Notes under the pieces: model-generated
The model's input: only the letters and a program-made list of their open reading frames with translations
Databases searched by the model: none
What the model was told of the DNA's origin: nothing
Shown here: one piece after another, positions 14,190 through 21,162 of the stretch
Position numbering within the stretch: position 1 is the first letter of the stretch
Layout of the letters: the number at the start of each line of letters is the position of its first letter
Made by a program: the position numbers and the translations under genes
From: a virus
Virus record (IMG/VR): IMGVR_UViG_3300044730_001019
Coordinates: 1-39,850 of that record
DNA length: 39,850 nt
Reading direction: 5' to 3' (one strand)

Positions 14190-14437
14190 AACTCACAATA
14201 TCACTCTTGCTCGCCATGCTGCTCGTCGGCTGCGGCACAACCCGAGACCAGCGGTGCGGGGCGTACAAGATCACTTACGAGCTATACCGGGCTTCCACTG
14301 CCTTGAGGGAGCCGAGCAAACAAGAGGTCGACGCAGCGCATGCGGCCAGCGTGTTCCTTACCATCTACTGCGGATGGACCAAAACTAGGGGCGTGGACCA
14401 GCACGGGGTGCCGGTGATCGTGGAGGGAAAGCCATGA
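14186..14437 (+). CDS. Small lipoprotein, 83 aa
   Basis: The ATG at 14186 overlaps the previous stop and gives a clean type II signal peptide (MKLTISLLLAMLLVGCGTTR) with a canonical lipobox LVGC, cysteine at residue 16. The mature part is about 68 residues and contains two further cysteines. The protein should be lipidated and anchored to the inner or outer membrane. It lies far from the lysis genes and within the replication block, so superinfection exclusion is more likely than an o-spanin role; both are inferences. Confidence 0.7.
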   Translation: MKLTISLLLAMLLVGCGTTRDQRCGAYKITYELYRASTALREPSKQEVDAAHAASVFLTIYCGWTKTRGVDQHGVPVIVEGKP

Positions 14438-14694
14438 AACCCAAGATAATCAAACTACAACCAAACGAACAGATCATCGCCGTCGTGCCTAAGCGGGCGG
14501 GTGGGCCTGGTTGGTCAAACGCGATAACTTGGGTCTACATCGAAAACAGCTCAACCGGAGCCTGCTACGCGGAAGCCATTCAGCCCGAGGAGCGAACCGA
14601 GGCAATGGATGCGCTGTACTGCATCGGGGAAGCCGTGCACAACGCGCTTCTTAACGCGGTTCCATCCAAACGAGTGAAGGGGGCAAATGACTAA
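14434..14694 (+). CDS. Hypothetical protein, 86 aa
   Basis: ATGA overlap with the lipoprotein gene. A beta-type start (IKLQPNEQIIAVVPKR) precedes a helix (ERTEAMDALYCIGEAVHNAL). The stop is overlapped by the next gene, which starts at 14687. No known motif. Confidence 0.55.
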   Translation: MKPKIIKLQPNEQIIAVVPKRAGGPGWSNAITWVYIENSSTGACYAEAIQPEERTEAMDALYCIGEAVHNALLNAVPSKRVKGAND

Positions 14695-14911
14695 CAAGAT
14701 CATCGCCCAGTCATCCCGCTTTCGAGCCGTCAGAACTTCACGGGATCGGGTTAGGATCAAGAGCGCCAGCGGCAACATCGAGTTTGGCTCTTTGGTCCGC
14801 GAAGGGGCTGGAATGCCTTGGTTTAACCCGTGGTTCGCTTCCAACGCATGCCAGGACCTGATGACATTTGTCGAAGCGGTTCACCGGACGTTGGAGAAGG
14901 AGGTCAAATGA
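14687..14911 (+). CDS. Hypothetical protein, 74 aa
   Basis: A basic N-terminus (FRAVRTSRDRVRIKSASG) and an aromatic central loop (WFNPWF) precede a short C-terminal helix (CQDLMTFVEAVHRTLEKEVK). It overlaps both neighbours by a few bases. No family recognised. Confidence 0.55.
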   Translation: MTNKIIAQSSRFRAVRTSRDRVRIKSASGNIEFGSLVREGAGMPWFNPWFASNACQDLMTFVEAVHRTLEKEVK

Positions 14912-15117
14912 CTATCGCAGAACTAAAAGCGATTGTTGCAAACTGGCCCGAAACCAATCAAGACGGCGAACCCACTGAGGTTTGGCTTGAGACTGGAAAT
15001 GGGCTCAGCAGCTTGTGCGAAACGCTAAACAGGCTCAACGAGCGAACAGACCGTAACGGAGCAATTGTTTACGACCTTCTGCTTTGTCCTTCAGCCAATG
15101 TTTGGGAGGAAAAATGA
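14908..15117 (+). CDS. Hypothetical protein sharing its N-terminus with the next gene, 69 aa
   Basis: The ATG at 14908 follows a strong GGAGAAGGAGG site. The first residues MTIAELKAIVANWPE are similar to those of the downstream DnaA-like protein (MTIAELARYASAYPAEWEVI), so the two N-terminal units may be paralogous. No catalytic motif is visible. It is coupled to the next gene (ATGA). Confidence 0.6.
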   Translation: MTIAELKAIVANWPETNQDGEPTEVWLETGNGLSSLCETLNRLNERTDRNGAIVYDLLLCPSANVWEEK

Positions 15118-15557
15118 CCATCGCCGAACTCGCACGATACGCATCCGCCTACCCCGCCGAATGGGAGGTGATCCGAGTCAATACGATGTCCGGCCAGGTC
15201 ATGGCAATCCCCCCATCCGAGGAACAGCCCGAGGCCAACATGAGCGTGCAGATCGCCATCCGTGAGGCGTGCAGGCTTTGGAACGTGACGCCAGACGACA
15301 TCCGCAGCGGACGTAGGCCAATGCACATCGTTCGGCCTAGGCTGGCCATCTACAAGGCCTTGACCGAGCATGGAATGAGCACGGTCGAAGCTGGCAGGCA
15401 CCTCGGAAAGGATCACGGTAGCGTCTGCCACGGAAGGAAGTCGTGCGAGGCAATGATCGCAACAAATCCCTCCTACCGAGCCGAGTACGCCCGCTTTGAC
15501 TCGGCCTTCTGTCAGTCAATCGAACTGTTGGCTAGGGCGCGCCAAAAGGAAAAATGA
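15114..15557 (+). CDS. DnaA domain IV-like DNA-binding protein, 147 aa
   Basis: Residues about 55-130 follow the DnaA C-terminal domain: a first helix region (AIREACRLWNVTPDDIRSGR), then RPRLAIYKALTEHGMSTVEA and GRHLGKDHGSVCHGRKSCEA. KDHGSVCHG corresponds to the DnaA signature RDHTTVxHA that reads the DnaA box. No AAA+ ATPase part is present, so it binds DNA without loading activity. It may recognise origin or promoter boxes, or compete with host DnaA. The ATG at 15114 follows GGGAGG. The N-terminal unit resembles the previous gene. Confidence 0.7.
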   Translation: MTIAELARYASAYPAEWEVIRVNTMSGQVMAIPPSEEQPEANMSVQIAIREACRLWNVTPDDIRSGRRPMHIVRPRLAIYKALTEHGMSTVEAGRHLGKDHGSVCHGRKSCEAMIATNPSYRAEYARFDSAFCQSIELLARARQKEK

Positions 15558-16276
15558 ATGAGTTGGCACTTTTCGCGGGCGCTGGTGGCGGAATTCTCGG
15601 GGGCAAACTCCTTGGATGGCGAACAGTCTGCGCTGTTGAATGGGATGAGCATGCCAGGAATGTTCTCATCGCCAGACAAAACGACGGCTGCCTTGATCCA
15701 TTCCCAATTTGGGACGACGTGCGTACCTTCGACGGACGGCCCTGGGCTGGCCTCGTGGATATCATTTCTGGCGGATTCCCGTGTCAGGACATCAGTACAG
15801 CAGGAGGACCAAACAGACTCGGGCTATCCGGATCGCGATCAGGGCTCTGGGCAAGCATGGCGCGCATCATTGGCGAAGTTAGACCGAGATTCGTGCTCGT
15901 GGAAAACTCACCAGCTCTTACTTTTCGGGGGCTTGGAACCGTACTCGGGGACTTGGCCTCGTTACGGTATGATGCGAAATGGGGAATTGTATCCGCTGCC
16001 GATGTTGGAGCACGACACGAGCGTGAGAGAATTTGGATCGTGGCCTATAATTGGGACACCGATAAAAACGCAGCGATGCCGCAGCGAGGCTTTTATGAGC
16101 CCAGCCAAAAATCCATTCGAGCTATGTCCGAGGGGCTTTCTACCAAGCCCGAAATGGGTAGAAAGGTTGATGGGCTGGCCGGATGGATGGACAGACTTGA
16201 GCGAATTGGAAACGGGCAAGTTCCGCAAGTGGTCCGACTTGCATGGGACATATTGGCCCCAAAGTCGCGACAATGA
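15554..16276 (+). CDS. C5-cytosine DNA methyltransferase (Dcm-type), 240 aa
   Basis: Motif I LFAGAGGGILGG (residues 6-17), the catalytic GGFPCQDIS with Cys77, the ENS motif VI (VLVENSPAL), RERIWIVAY (motif VIII) and GNGQVP (motif IX/X end) are all present in order. At 240 residues it is short: the variable target-recognition region between motifs VIII and X is only about 60 residues. It transfers a methyl group to cytosine C5, probably for anti-restriction. Its whole length is overlapped in the +1 frame by an open frame at 15558-16289. Its ATG lies only three bases after the AGGA site. Confidence 0.85.
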   Translation: MNELALFAGAGGGILGGKLLGWRTVCAVEWDEHARNVLIARQNDGCLDPFPIWDDVRTFDGRPWAGLVDIISGGFPCQDISTAGGPNRLGLSGSRSGLWASMARIIGEVRPRFVLVENSPALTFRGLGTVLGDLASLRYDAKWGIVSAADVGARHERERIWIVAYNWDTDKNAAMPQRGFYEPSQKSIRAMSEGLSTKPEMGRKVDGLAGWMDRLERIGNGQVPQVVRLAWDILAPKSRQ

Positions 16277-16289
16277 GACCAACCAATGA
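15558..16289 (+). CDS. Overprinted +1-frame ORF covering the Dcm gene, 243 aa
   Basis: This frame is open from four bases after the Dcm start to 13 bases after its stop, an unusual length for a chance frame. Its ATG (15558) sits seven bases after AGGA, a better ribosome spacing than the Dcm ATG. The product has blocks such as MSWHFSRALVAEFSGANSLD, SWKTHQLLLF, WPRYGMMRNGELYPLP and MGWPDGWTDLSELETGKF. I recall proteins with the same blocks from many phages; they may be translations of the same overlapping arrangement. Translation is plausible but not shown, and automated propagation of a shadow frame is an alternative. Confidence 0.45.
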   Translation: MSWHFSRALVAEFSGANSLDGEQSALLNGMSMPGMFSSPDKTTAALIHSQFGTTCVPSTDGPGLASWISFLADSRVRTSVQQEDQTDSGYPDRDQGSGQAWRASLAKLDRDSCSWKTHQLLLFGGLEPYSGTWPRYGMMRNGELYPLPMLEHDTSVREFGSWPIIGTPIKTQRCRSEAFMSPAKNPFELCPRGFLPSPKWVERLMGWPDGWTDLSELETGKFRKWSDLHGTYWPQSRDNETNQ

Positions 16290-16340
16290 CACTCTCCCCA
16301 CCCACGCGAGGACCCTTGCTTCGGCACGGACCAAGGATCG

Positions 16341-16372
16341 CACCCTCGTTGAGGGAGGGTGGGGGCATTTTT
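16341..16372 (+). terminator. Rho-independent terminator after the Dcm gene
   Basis: CACCCTC (16341-16347) pairs with GAGGGTG (16355-16361) around a seven-base loop. A G-run and five T residues (16368-16372) follow. It lies in the roughly 100-bp gap between the methyltransferase and the SSB gene, where an operon boundary is expected. Confidence 0.55.
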
Positions 16373-16389
16373 AAAACGAAAGGAACGAA

Positions 16390-16827
16390 GTGAGCTACAA
16401 CAAGGTAATCATCGAGGGGCGGTTAGGGCGAGATCCTGAACTCAAGTACACGCCCAAGGGGCAGGCTGTAGCTAGGTTCTCGTTGGCCATAGGCAGGAAG
16501 TGGAAAAACGAGGCGGGCGATGAGCAGGAAGAAACGACTTGGGTCGAGTGTAACGCATGGGGGAAGACCGCCGAGATCGCTGGGCAGTACATGAAAAAGG
16601 GCACAGAGCATCTTGTGGAAGGGCGGCTCAAACAGGAGAACTGGGATGACAAGAAGACAGGGGAGAAGCGATCCAAGCTGGTCGTTGTCGTCGATCATCT
16701 GAGGCTCGGGCCGAAGAGGGGCGATGGCGTTGGAGGAGGGGGAGTGTTCGAGGTGCCGCCAAAACCCACACCAACAACTCAACCAGCGCCGAACGTGCCC
16801 GGCGAGACGGATTCAGTTCCTTTTTAG
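16390..16827 (+). CDS. ssb: Single-stranded DNA-binding protein
   Basis: A GTG start at 16390 follows an AAAGGAAC ribosome site. The OB-fold is clear: NKVIIEGRLGRDPELKYTPK, then AVARFSLAIGRKW, TTWVECNAWGKTAEIAGQYM, KKGTEHLVEGRL and a closing LVVVVDHLRL. A Gly/Pro-rich linker leads to an acidic tail ending DSVPF, close to the DDDIPF tail through which bacterial SSBs recruit partners. The 145-aa length is typical. It covers ssDNA in replication and recombination, acting with the helicase and the candidate annealing protein. It starts a new transcription unit after the terminator. Confidence 0.95.
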   Translation: MSYNKVIIEGRLGRDPELKYTPKGQAVARFSLAIGRKWKNEAGDEQEETTWVECNAWGKTAEIAGQYMKKGTEHLVEGRLKQENWDDKKTGEKRSKLVVVVDHLRLGPKRGDGVGGGGVFEVPPKPTPTTQPAPNVPGETDSVPF

Positions 16828-16829
16828 CT

Positions 16830-17273
16830 ATGAAATACTGCATACAATGCAAAAAGCTGATGGGCTTTGAATGCTTCTACAAGCATCCAAAAATGAAGGA
16901 CGGGCACTTGGGCAAATGCAAACAATGCTGCGTTGCTTATGCCAAGGATCGCCGAACCAAAAACCCCCAAACGGTTCGGTCTATCGACAGGCAGCGGTCA
17001 AGGTCCCCTGAGAGGAGGGCTTGGGTTGCTGAGTTTCAAAGAGAACAGCGAAAAACCAACCCGGATAAATACGCAGCCAGAACTGCTGTCGCGAATGCAA
17101 TCAGAGACGGAAGACTTCAGCGTCAACCGTGCTCTGTGTGTGGGGTCAAAAAGGCAGAGGCTCACCACCCCAATTATAGCAAGCCTCTAGACGTTGTGTG
17201 GCTGTGCTTTGAGCACCACAGGATGGAACACTCAAAAATCAAGGAATCAGAATGCATCTCTTCATCGTATTGA
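16830..17273 (+). CDS. Zinc-binding HNH-like protein, 147 aa
   Basis: The N-terminal pair CIQC (residues 4-7) with CKQC (about 30-33) forms one likely zinc site. The C-terminal CSVCGVKKAEAHHPNYSKPL, then VWLCFEHHRMEH, gives C-x2-C ... AHH ... C-x2-HH, resembling phage zinc/HNH-like proteins. The canonical HNH triad is incomplete, so nuclease activity is uncertain; a DNA-binding role is equally possible. It starts two bases after the SSB stop. Its 3' end overlaps the next gene by 22 bases. Confidence 0.7.
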   Translation: MKYCIQCKKLMGFECFYKHPKMKDGHLGKCKQCCVAYAKDRRTKNPQTVRSIDRQRSRSPERRAWVAEFQREQRKTNPDKYAARTAVANAIRDGRLQRQPCSVCGVKKAEAHHPNYSKPLDVVWLCFEHHRMEHSKIKESECISSSY

Positions 17274-17503
17274 TTAGGCCGGTGGGATCAGGCTGTTGGA
17301 CAATCGAGCGCATCGCTCCATCCAGGGAAGCCGCAGATCGTTACGCCGCAGAGGAGCGAAACAAGAAGATCCGATTCGCTGACGCAAGCATGCACCTACA
17401 ATCAACCGCCATTATCGAGGCCGAGCTTCCATCCGAAAGGGACGCCACCCAACAGCATTGGGAGGCACATGAGGTAGCCACAGTTACAAGGAGCGTCGCG
17501 TAA
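17252..17503 (+). CDS. Hypothetical protein, 83 aa
   Basis: The ATG at 17252 lies inside the end of the zinc-protein gene. A beta-type start (LFIVLIRPVGSGCWTIERI) precedes a helix (REAADRYAAEERNKKI). A short gap with an AACGAAAGGC ribosome site follows. No family is recognised. Confidence 0.55.
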   Translation: MHLFIVLIRPVGSGCWTIERIAPSREAADRYAAEERNKKIRFADASMHLQSTAIIEAELPSERDATQQHWEAHEVATVTRSVA

Positions 17504-17512
17504 CGAAAGGCA

Positions 17513-17731
17513 ATGAAAATCATCATTGAACACAAGGGAGTTAAGCGGCAGATCGAAGGCAGCGGGTTTAACATCTGCGGTTCGGCAACGGACATGCATG
17601 CGATTGCCGATCAAATCAAAGCCAAAGCCGAAAGCTTACAGTTTGCTTATGGCTGGATTCAGGTGAGAGACCCACAACAAGACGAGCACTTTGCGGGGCC
17701 TAACACCCAACCCAAGGCGTGGAATGAGTGA
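17513..17731 (+). CDS. Hypothetical protein, 72 aa
   Basis: A small beta-alpha protein (MKIIIEHKGVKRQIEGSGFN, then MHAIADQIKAKAESLQFAYG) preceded by AAAGGC. Its 3' end overlaps the next ATG at 17724 by eight bases. No motif recognised. Confidence 0.55.
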   Translation: MKIIIEHKGVKRQIEGSGFNICGSATDMHAIADQIKAKAESLQFAYGWIQVRDPQQDEHFAGPNTQPKAWNE

Positions 17732-18017
17732 ACCAATTAAGCTAGACCCAAGCGAGGTGGAGTTCTGGAAGTCGTGTGTGGTGGCTGTTCTAAGCGATAC
17801 CAGACTTGAGTTTGTGAGTTCAGCAGACCAAGCCGTGAAGGCGCTTAGGGAGAGGGTGGATACCAAACCCAAGGACGCAGAGCGCGTGTCATCGTGGAGG
17901 CAATGCGCTACGTGTGGGAGGAAGATTGCTGCTCCCAAAGGGCTGCCACTTGATTCGTTCATCTGCTGCAACAATGAGATGAGGCGAATGCCCATTGAGC
18001 AAGGGGTGCTGCCGTGA
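17724..18017 (+). CDS. Small zinc-ribbon-like protein, 97 aa
   Basis: The ATG at 17724 is chosen over an upstream in-frame start at 17691. The N-terminal half is helical (SEVEFWKSCVVAVLSDTRLE, then SADQAVKALRERV). The C-terminal half has CATC (about 63-66) and CC (about 84-85) flanking a basic loop, a possible four-cysteine zinc ribbon. It is the last gene before the packaging-region gap and may be a regulator; function unknown. Confidence 0.55.
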   Translation: MSEPIKLDPSEVEFWKSCVVAVLSDTRLEFVSSADQAVKALRERVDTKPKDAERVSSWRQCATCGRKIAAPKGLPLDSFICCNNEMRRMPIEQGVLP

Positions 18018-18252
18018 TGCACGTTGCATTTGCAATGCGAAAGCACGCATACGCAATGTTACTAGGCAAAAGTTGCCGGGTGGGTAAGGAATCTTTTTCC
18101 CGGTGGGGATGCGTCCCGGGGCTCGGCTCCCGACGAATATTCACGCGACTTGTTTTCATAAATCCACACCTATAAGGCACTTACAGCAATGAAGCCTAGC
18201 AACGCAATTTGTATGCCAGTTCCAATTTGGGAATTGTCCCCATAAAGTGCCC
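18018..18252. promoter_or_regulatory. Palindrome-rich gap before terminase (candidate packaging site and late promoter)
   Basis: This is one of the longest gaps in the window, directly before the terminase genes. It contains TTGCA-TT-TGCAA (18024-18035), GGGA-TGCG-TCCC (18106-18117) and CAATT-TGGG-AATTG (18223-18236). A weak promoter-like pair, TTGTTT (18150) and TATAAG (18171), is 15 bases apart. Cos or pac sites usually sit here in lambda-type genomes. No cohesive end can be defined from sequence alone. Confidence 0.35.
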
Positions 18253-18717
18253 ATGGAGTGGAGCTTGCAAGCGGCATCGACGGAGTTTGGCGTGGGTCGG
18301 GACACGTTGCGAAAAGCGCTCACTGACGCCGGGCACAAACTGACCGGAGATCGAGTGAAGTTCTCGACCCGCACCATTCACGAAGCCCTGTCCCGTCGCG
18401 GTGGCCTGGAGGCCGCCCGTGAGGCTGAGACATGGGAGCGACACCGGCAGCTAAAGCTGGAGAACGAGAAGGAGGAAGGCACTCACTGGCACCGCGACGA
18501 TTGCCTTGCCTACATCGCCCGACGCCTTCAACCGATCCGGCAGCGCATCATCTCCCGCGCAACCCGGATGGCAGCGACGGCGAACCCAACCGACCCAGAG
18601 CACGCCCACCGGGTTCTCACCGAGGACGCAGACTCAGAGTTGCGACTGTTCAGCCAACCCGAACCCGAAGTGCAGCAACCAAAGAACGATGAGGAAGCAG
18701 ACACAACGGGAGATTGA
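18253..18717 (+). CDS. Small terminase subunit (Nu1-like), 154 aa
   Basis: The N-terminal 40 residues (MEWSLQAASTEFGVGRDTLR, KALTDAGH) look like the winged helix-turn-helix of Nu1-type small terminases. A long charged helical region follows (EAARE, ETWERHRQLKLENEKEEG). It binds the packaging site and recruits the large subunit. The ATG at 18253 is preferred to the GTG at 18247; neither has a strong ribosome site. The large terminase starts inside its last 29 bases, the usual linkage. The position directly before a GpA-type subunit supports the call more than sequence similarity does. Confidence 0.7.
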   Translation: MEWSLQAASTEFGVGRDTLRKALTDAGHKLTGDRVKFSTRTIHEALSRRGGLEAAREAETWERHRQLKLENEKEEGTHWHRDDCLAYIARRLQPIRQRIISRATRMAATANPTDPEHAHRVLTEDADSELRLFSQPEPEVQQPKNDEEADTTGD

Positions 18718-20575
18718 CGGCGAGTTTGCCCGCTGGTTTGCACCAAGGCCAACGGTCAAGCCCTCGGAGTGGGCGGCACAGAACATTGTGCTTCCCGCTT
18801 CGGAGCAACGAGGGGTTGGCCCTCTGACCTGGGCCGGTCGCGAGTTCGCCATCGAGCCGTTGGACGCCATTGCAAACCCAATGATTTCCGACATCGCTCT
18901 GTGCTTTGGCAGCCAGATCGGGAAGACGGTCATCGTAATGTGCGGTAACGCCTACGTGATCGAGAACGACCCTCGCGGCATCCTTTGGGCGCTTCCGGAC
19001 ATCAACCTTGCCCGCAACTTCTCAAAGCGCCGATGGATGCCGCTTGTCGAGGCGTGCGCTCCGCTTGCGAGGAAGATCCCGACCGGCAAAAAACGATACG
19101 ACTGGGCGGCGCTGAGTCAGGTTCTCAACGGCACGGAGATCGACTTCATCGGCTCCAACAGTCGCGCCGGCATGTCGAGTCGTCCCAAGGCCATTGTGGT
19201 CTTGGACGAAATGGACAAGTTTACGCTTGAGACTGCGGCTGGCAAAGAGGCGGGCGCGGTTGAGTTGATCGAGCAGCGCGTCAAGGACCAGCCTTCCCCC
19301 AAGCGCATCAAGACATCGACTCCGTCCGTTGTGGACGGTCCCGGCTGGGTCGAGTTCTTGAAGGGTGACCAGCGCCGATACGAAGTCCCTTGCCCCCACT
19401 GCGGTGCCGGCGTGTTCCTTGCATGGATCAAGGGGGCATCGTTGTTGAAGGCTGACGCCCGAGACGCCCACATTGCATGGGACAAGGAGGCCGAGGGCGA
19501 TGGCGGCGTGGTGGATTACGACCGGATCGTCAGGACTGCCCACTGCGTATGCCCTCACTGCCGGGGCCAGATCGATGAACACCACAAGCTTGGGATGGTG
19601 CGTAAGGGGCGATGGATGGCCACGGCGTTGGCTCCGTCGTCGTTCCGCTCCTATCACCTTCCCAGCCTCTACGCATCGTCACCAGGCACGACGCTGGGGC
19701 TTCTGGCGCGGCAATACGTGATGTTGCAGCGCAGCAACGAGGGGGTCAGGGGTTTCATCAATGGAGCGTTGGCCGAGCCCTACGAATCGCAAAGCGAAGG
19801 CGACATCCGGACAGAGACCGTGGTTCCGGTCACGGCCGGTTCCATTGCAGAGCGTGTCGTCCCAATCCTGTCCGTGGACGTACAACGCTCACAGCCGATG
19901 CTCTACTGGATCGTCCGGGAATGGGACGCGACGGGAACCGGGGACAGCCGGCGCATCGGAGTCGGTACCTGTGATTCGTGGGAGGAGTTGGAACAGGTGC
20001 AGTCCAAGTACGGCGTCCAATCCAACCACGTCATCCTCGACACAGGCGACGGTGAGCGGACGGAGGAGCTTTACACGGTTTGCGCCAATCACGGGACCAA
20101 GAAGCCGCGCAACGGGGGGAGGCCGATGCATTTCGGCTGGATGCCGTCAAAGGGAGCTCCGCGCGGCAAGCGTTGGGACAACCAAGCCAAGACGGAGCAG
20201 CGTCCGTTCACCCTTTCAAAGCAGGACTTTGGCGGCTCCAAGTTCGACTTCTACCTCTTCCTTTTCGCCGGCCCCGATTACCAAGACATGCTGCACCAGC
20301 TTGGCAAGGGACCTGAGCGCAATAACGGGGTGAGGTTCGAGGTTCGCGCCGACCCGGCAAGGGACGAACGCTATTGGCAGCACAGGGACGCCAAAATCTG
20401 GACCAAGACCGGATTCAACAAACGCACCGGCAGGTTTACCGGGGAATGGACATTGCGATCCGCTCACCGGCCGGACCATTGGAACGACTGCGAAATCATG
20501 CAGCTTGCCTACGCATCCATGCTCAAACTGTACCGCTGGCCCGGTTCCCGCGTTGAAACGGAGGTTGCCAAGTGA
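18689..20575 (+). CDS. Large terminase subunit, GpA family, 628 aa
   Basis: The packaging motor ATPase/nuclease is recognised by FGSQIGKTVIVMC (Walker A G74-T80), IVVLDEMDKF (Walker B around D173-E174) and the GpA-type Cys pairs CPHCG and CPHCR that form a zinc site in the middle of the protein. The nuclease part begins at LSVDVQ (Asp397). The ATG at 18689 gives MRKQTQREIDGEFARWF, the expected start; the longer reading from 18506 is a shadow of the small subunit. It cuts concatemers and drives DNA into the prohead. The 628-aa length is typical of lambda gpA-like proteins. Its stop overlaps the next GTG. Confidence 0.95.
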   Translation: MRKQTQREIDGEFARWFAPRPTVKPSEWAAQNIVLPASEQRGVGPLTWAGREFAIEPLDAIANPMISDIALCFGSQIGKTVIVMCGNAYVIENDPRGILWALPDINLARNFSKRRWMPLVEACAPLARKIPTGKKRYDWAALSQVLNGTEIDFIGSNSRAGMSSRPKAIVVLDEMDKFTLETAAGKEAGAVELIEQRVKDQPSPKRIKTSTPSVVDGPGWVEFLKGDQRRYEVPCPHCGAGVFLAWIKGASLLKADARDAHIAWDKEAEGDGGVVDYDRIVRTAHCVCPHCRGQIDEHHKLGMVRKGRWMATALAPSSFRSYHLPSLYASSPGTTLGLLARQYVMLQRSNEGVRGFINGALAEPYESQSEGDIRTETVVPVTAGSIAERVVPILSVDVQRSQPMLYWIVREWDATGTGDSRRIGVGTCDSWEELEQVQSKYGVQSNHVILDTGDGERTEELYTVCANHGTKKPRNGGRPMHFGWMPSKGAPRGKRWDNQAKTEQRPFTLSKQDFGGSKFDFYLFLFAGPDYQDMLHQLGKGPERNNGVRFEVRADPARDERYWQHRDAKIWTKTGFNKRTGRFTGEWTLRSAHRPDHWNDCEIMQLAYASMLKLYRWPGSRVETEVAK

Positions 20576-20763
20576 GCTTTGACCCGTATTGGGATGAACC
20601 AATCACCCCCAAAGAGGCTATGGCATGGCAGAAAAGGTCCCGTTCGTGGTGGACCATGGCGCGCAAGAAAGGCCTCAAGGTGTTTGCGGGGCGAACTACA
20701 AGACGCATCGTAATCCAGTTTTTGACCAAGTGTCCCAGCCCATGCTCTCGCAATGTGCGCTAA
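20572..20763 (+). CDS. Small basic protein after terminase, 63 aa
   Basis: GTG in a GTGA overlap with the terminase stop, as is usual here. The product has a helical, Trp/Lys/Arg-rich section (PKEAMAWQKRSRSWWTMARK). It competes with another frame (20625-20900) for the same DNA; the coupling to terminase favours this one for the first part. In lambda a small connector gene (gpW) lies here, but the sequence does not resemble gpW. Confidence 0.45.
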   Translation: MSFDPYWDEPITPKEAMAWQKRSRSWWTMARKKGLKVFAGRTTRRIVIQFLTKCPSPCSRNVR

Positions 20764-20900
20764 TGTGGCTAAGAGTGGCAACAAATAGACTGTTGATGCG
20801 TTACGCCATGCCCAAGTGTGAGTTCGGTGGCATTGCCGAATCACAGGGTGCGACGGTCGTTTATCCGGAGCGTTTACCGGAATGCCTCCGCATCGACTGA
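20625..20900 (+). CDS. Alternative small ORF between terminase and portal, 91 aa
   Basis: The ATG at 20625 has a well-spaced AAAGAGG site (20611-20617). The frame runs across the region left free between 20763 and 20818. The product has a cysteine-containing helical segment (PMLSQCALMWLRVATNRLLM). It overlaps the preceding ORF by 139 bases and the following one by 83, more than is normal here, so either this ORF or parts of its neighbours may be untranslated. Confidence 0.35.
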   Translation: MAEKVPFVVDHGAQERPQGVCGANYKTHRNPVFDQVSQPMLSQCALMWLRVATNRLLMRYAMPKCEFGGIAESQGATVVYPERLPECLRID

Positions 20901-21162
20901 GTCGGCCCGCAATACCTACCTCGACGGGCTGGCTGACGCAGCGCAAGCCGAGCTTGATTCCGGGAAGCAACTGACGAGCGCATCGGCTGGTGGCGTTAGC
21001 TCTGGGTGGTCCTCCGCTGCCGGTTCCGATCCCGAGAGCCGCCTTGAGCTGTACGAGTGGGCGCGTGATTACATCGCCGAGGCGACCGTCGCCGCCGCTG
21101 TTGCGCTGATTCCGCTTTCTACCTCCGCTGTCGCAACCGACTTTTCGGGGGTGCGCGGGTGA
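20818..21162 (+). CDS. Head-tail connector candidate before portal, 114 aa
   Basis: The C-terminal part (LADAAQAELDSGKQLTSASA, then ESRLELYEWARDYIAEATVA) is a helix-turn-strand arrangement in the size range of gpW-like connector proteins. Its position between terminase and portal matches gpW of lambda. Start choice is uncertain: GTG at 20818 or GTG at 20848, neither with a clear ribosome site. The stop overlaps the portal GTG. The call rests mainly on order. Confidence 0.5.
   Translation: MSSVALPNHRVRRSFIRSVYRNASASTESARNTYLDGLADAAQAELDSGKQLTSASAGGVSSGWSSAAGSDPESRLELYEWARDYIAEATVAAAVALIPLSTSAVATDFSGVRG

Noticed and set aside
18506-18688. N-terminal extension of the large terminase from TTG 18506
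   Set aside because: The extension is the out-of-frame shadow of the small subunit. The ATG at 18689 gives the normal GpA start.
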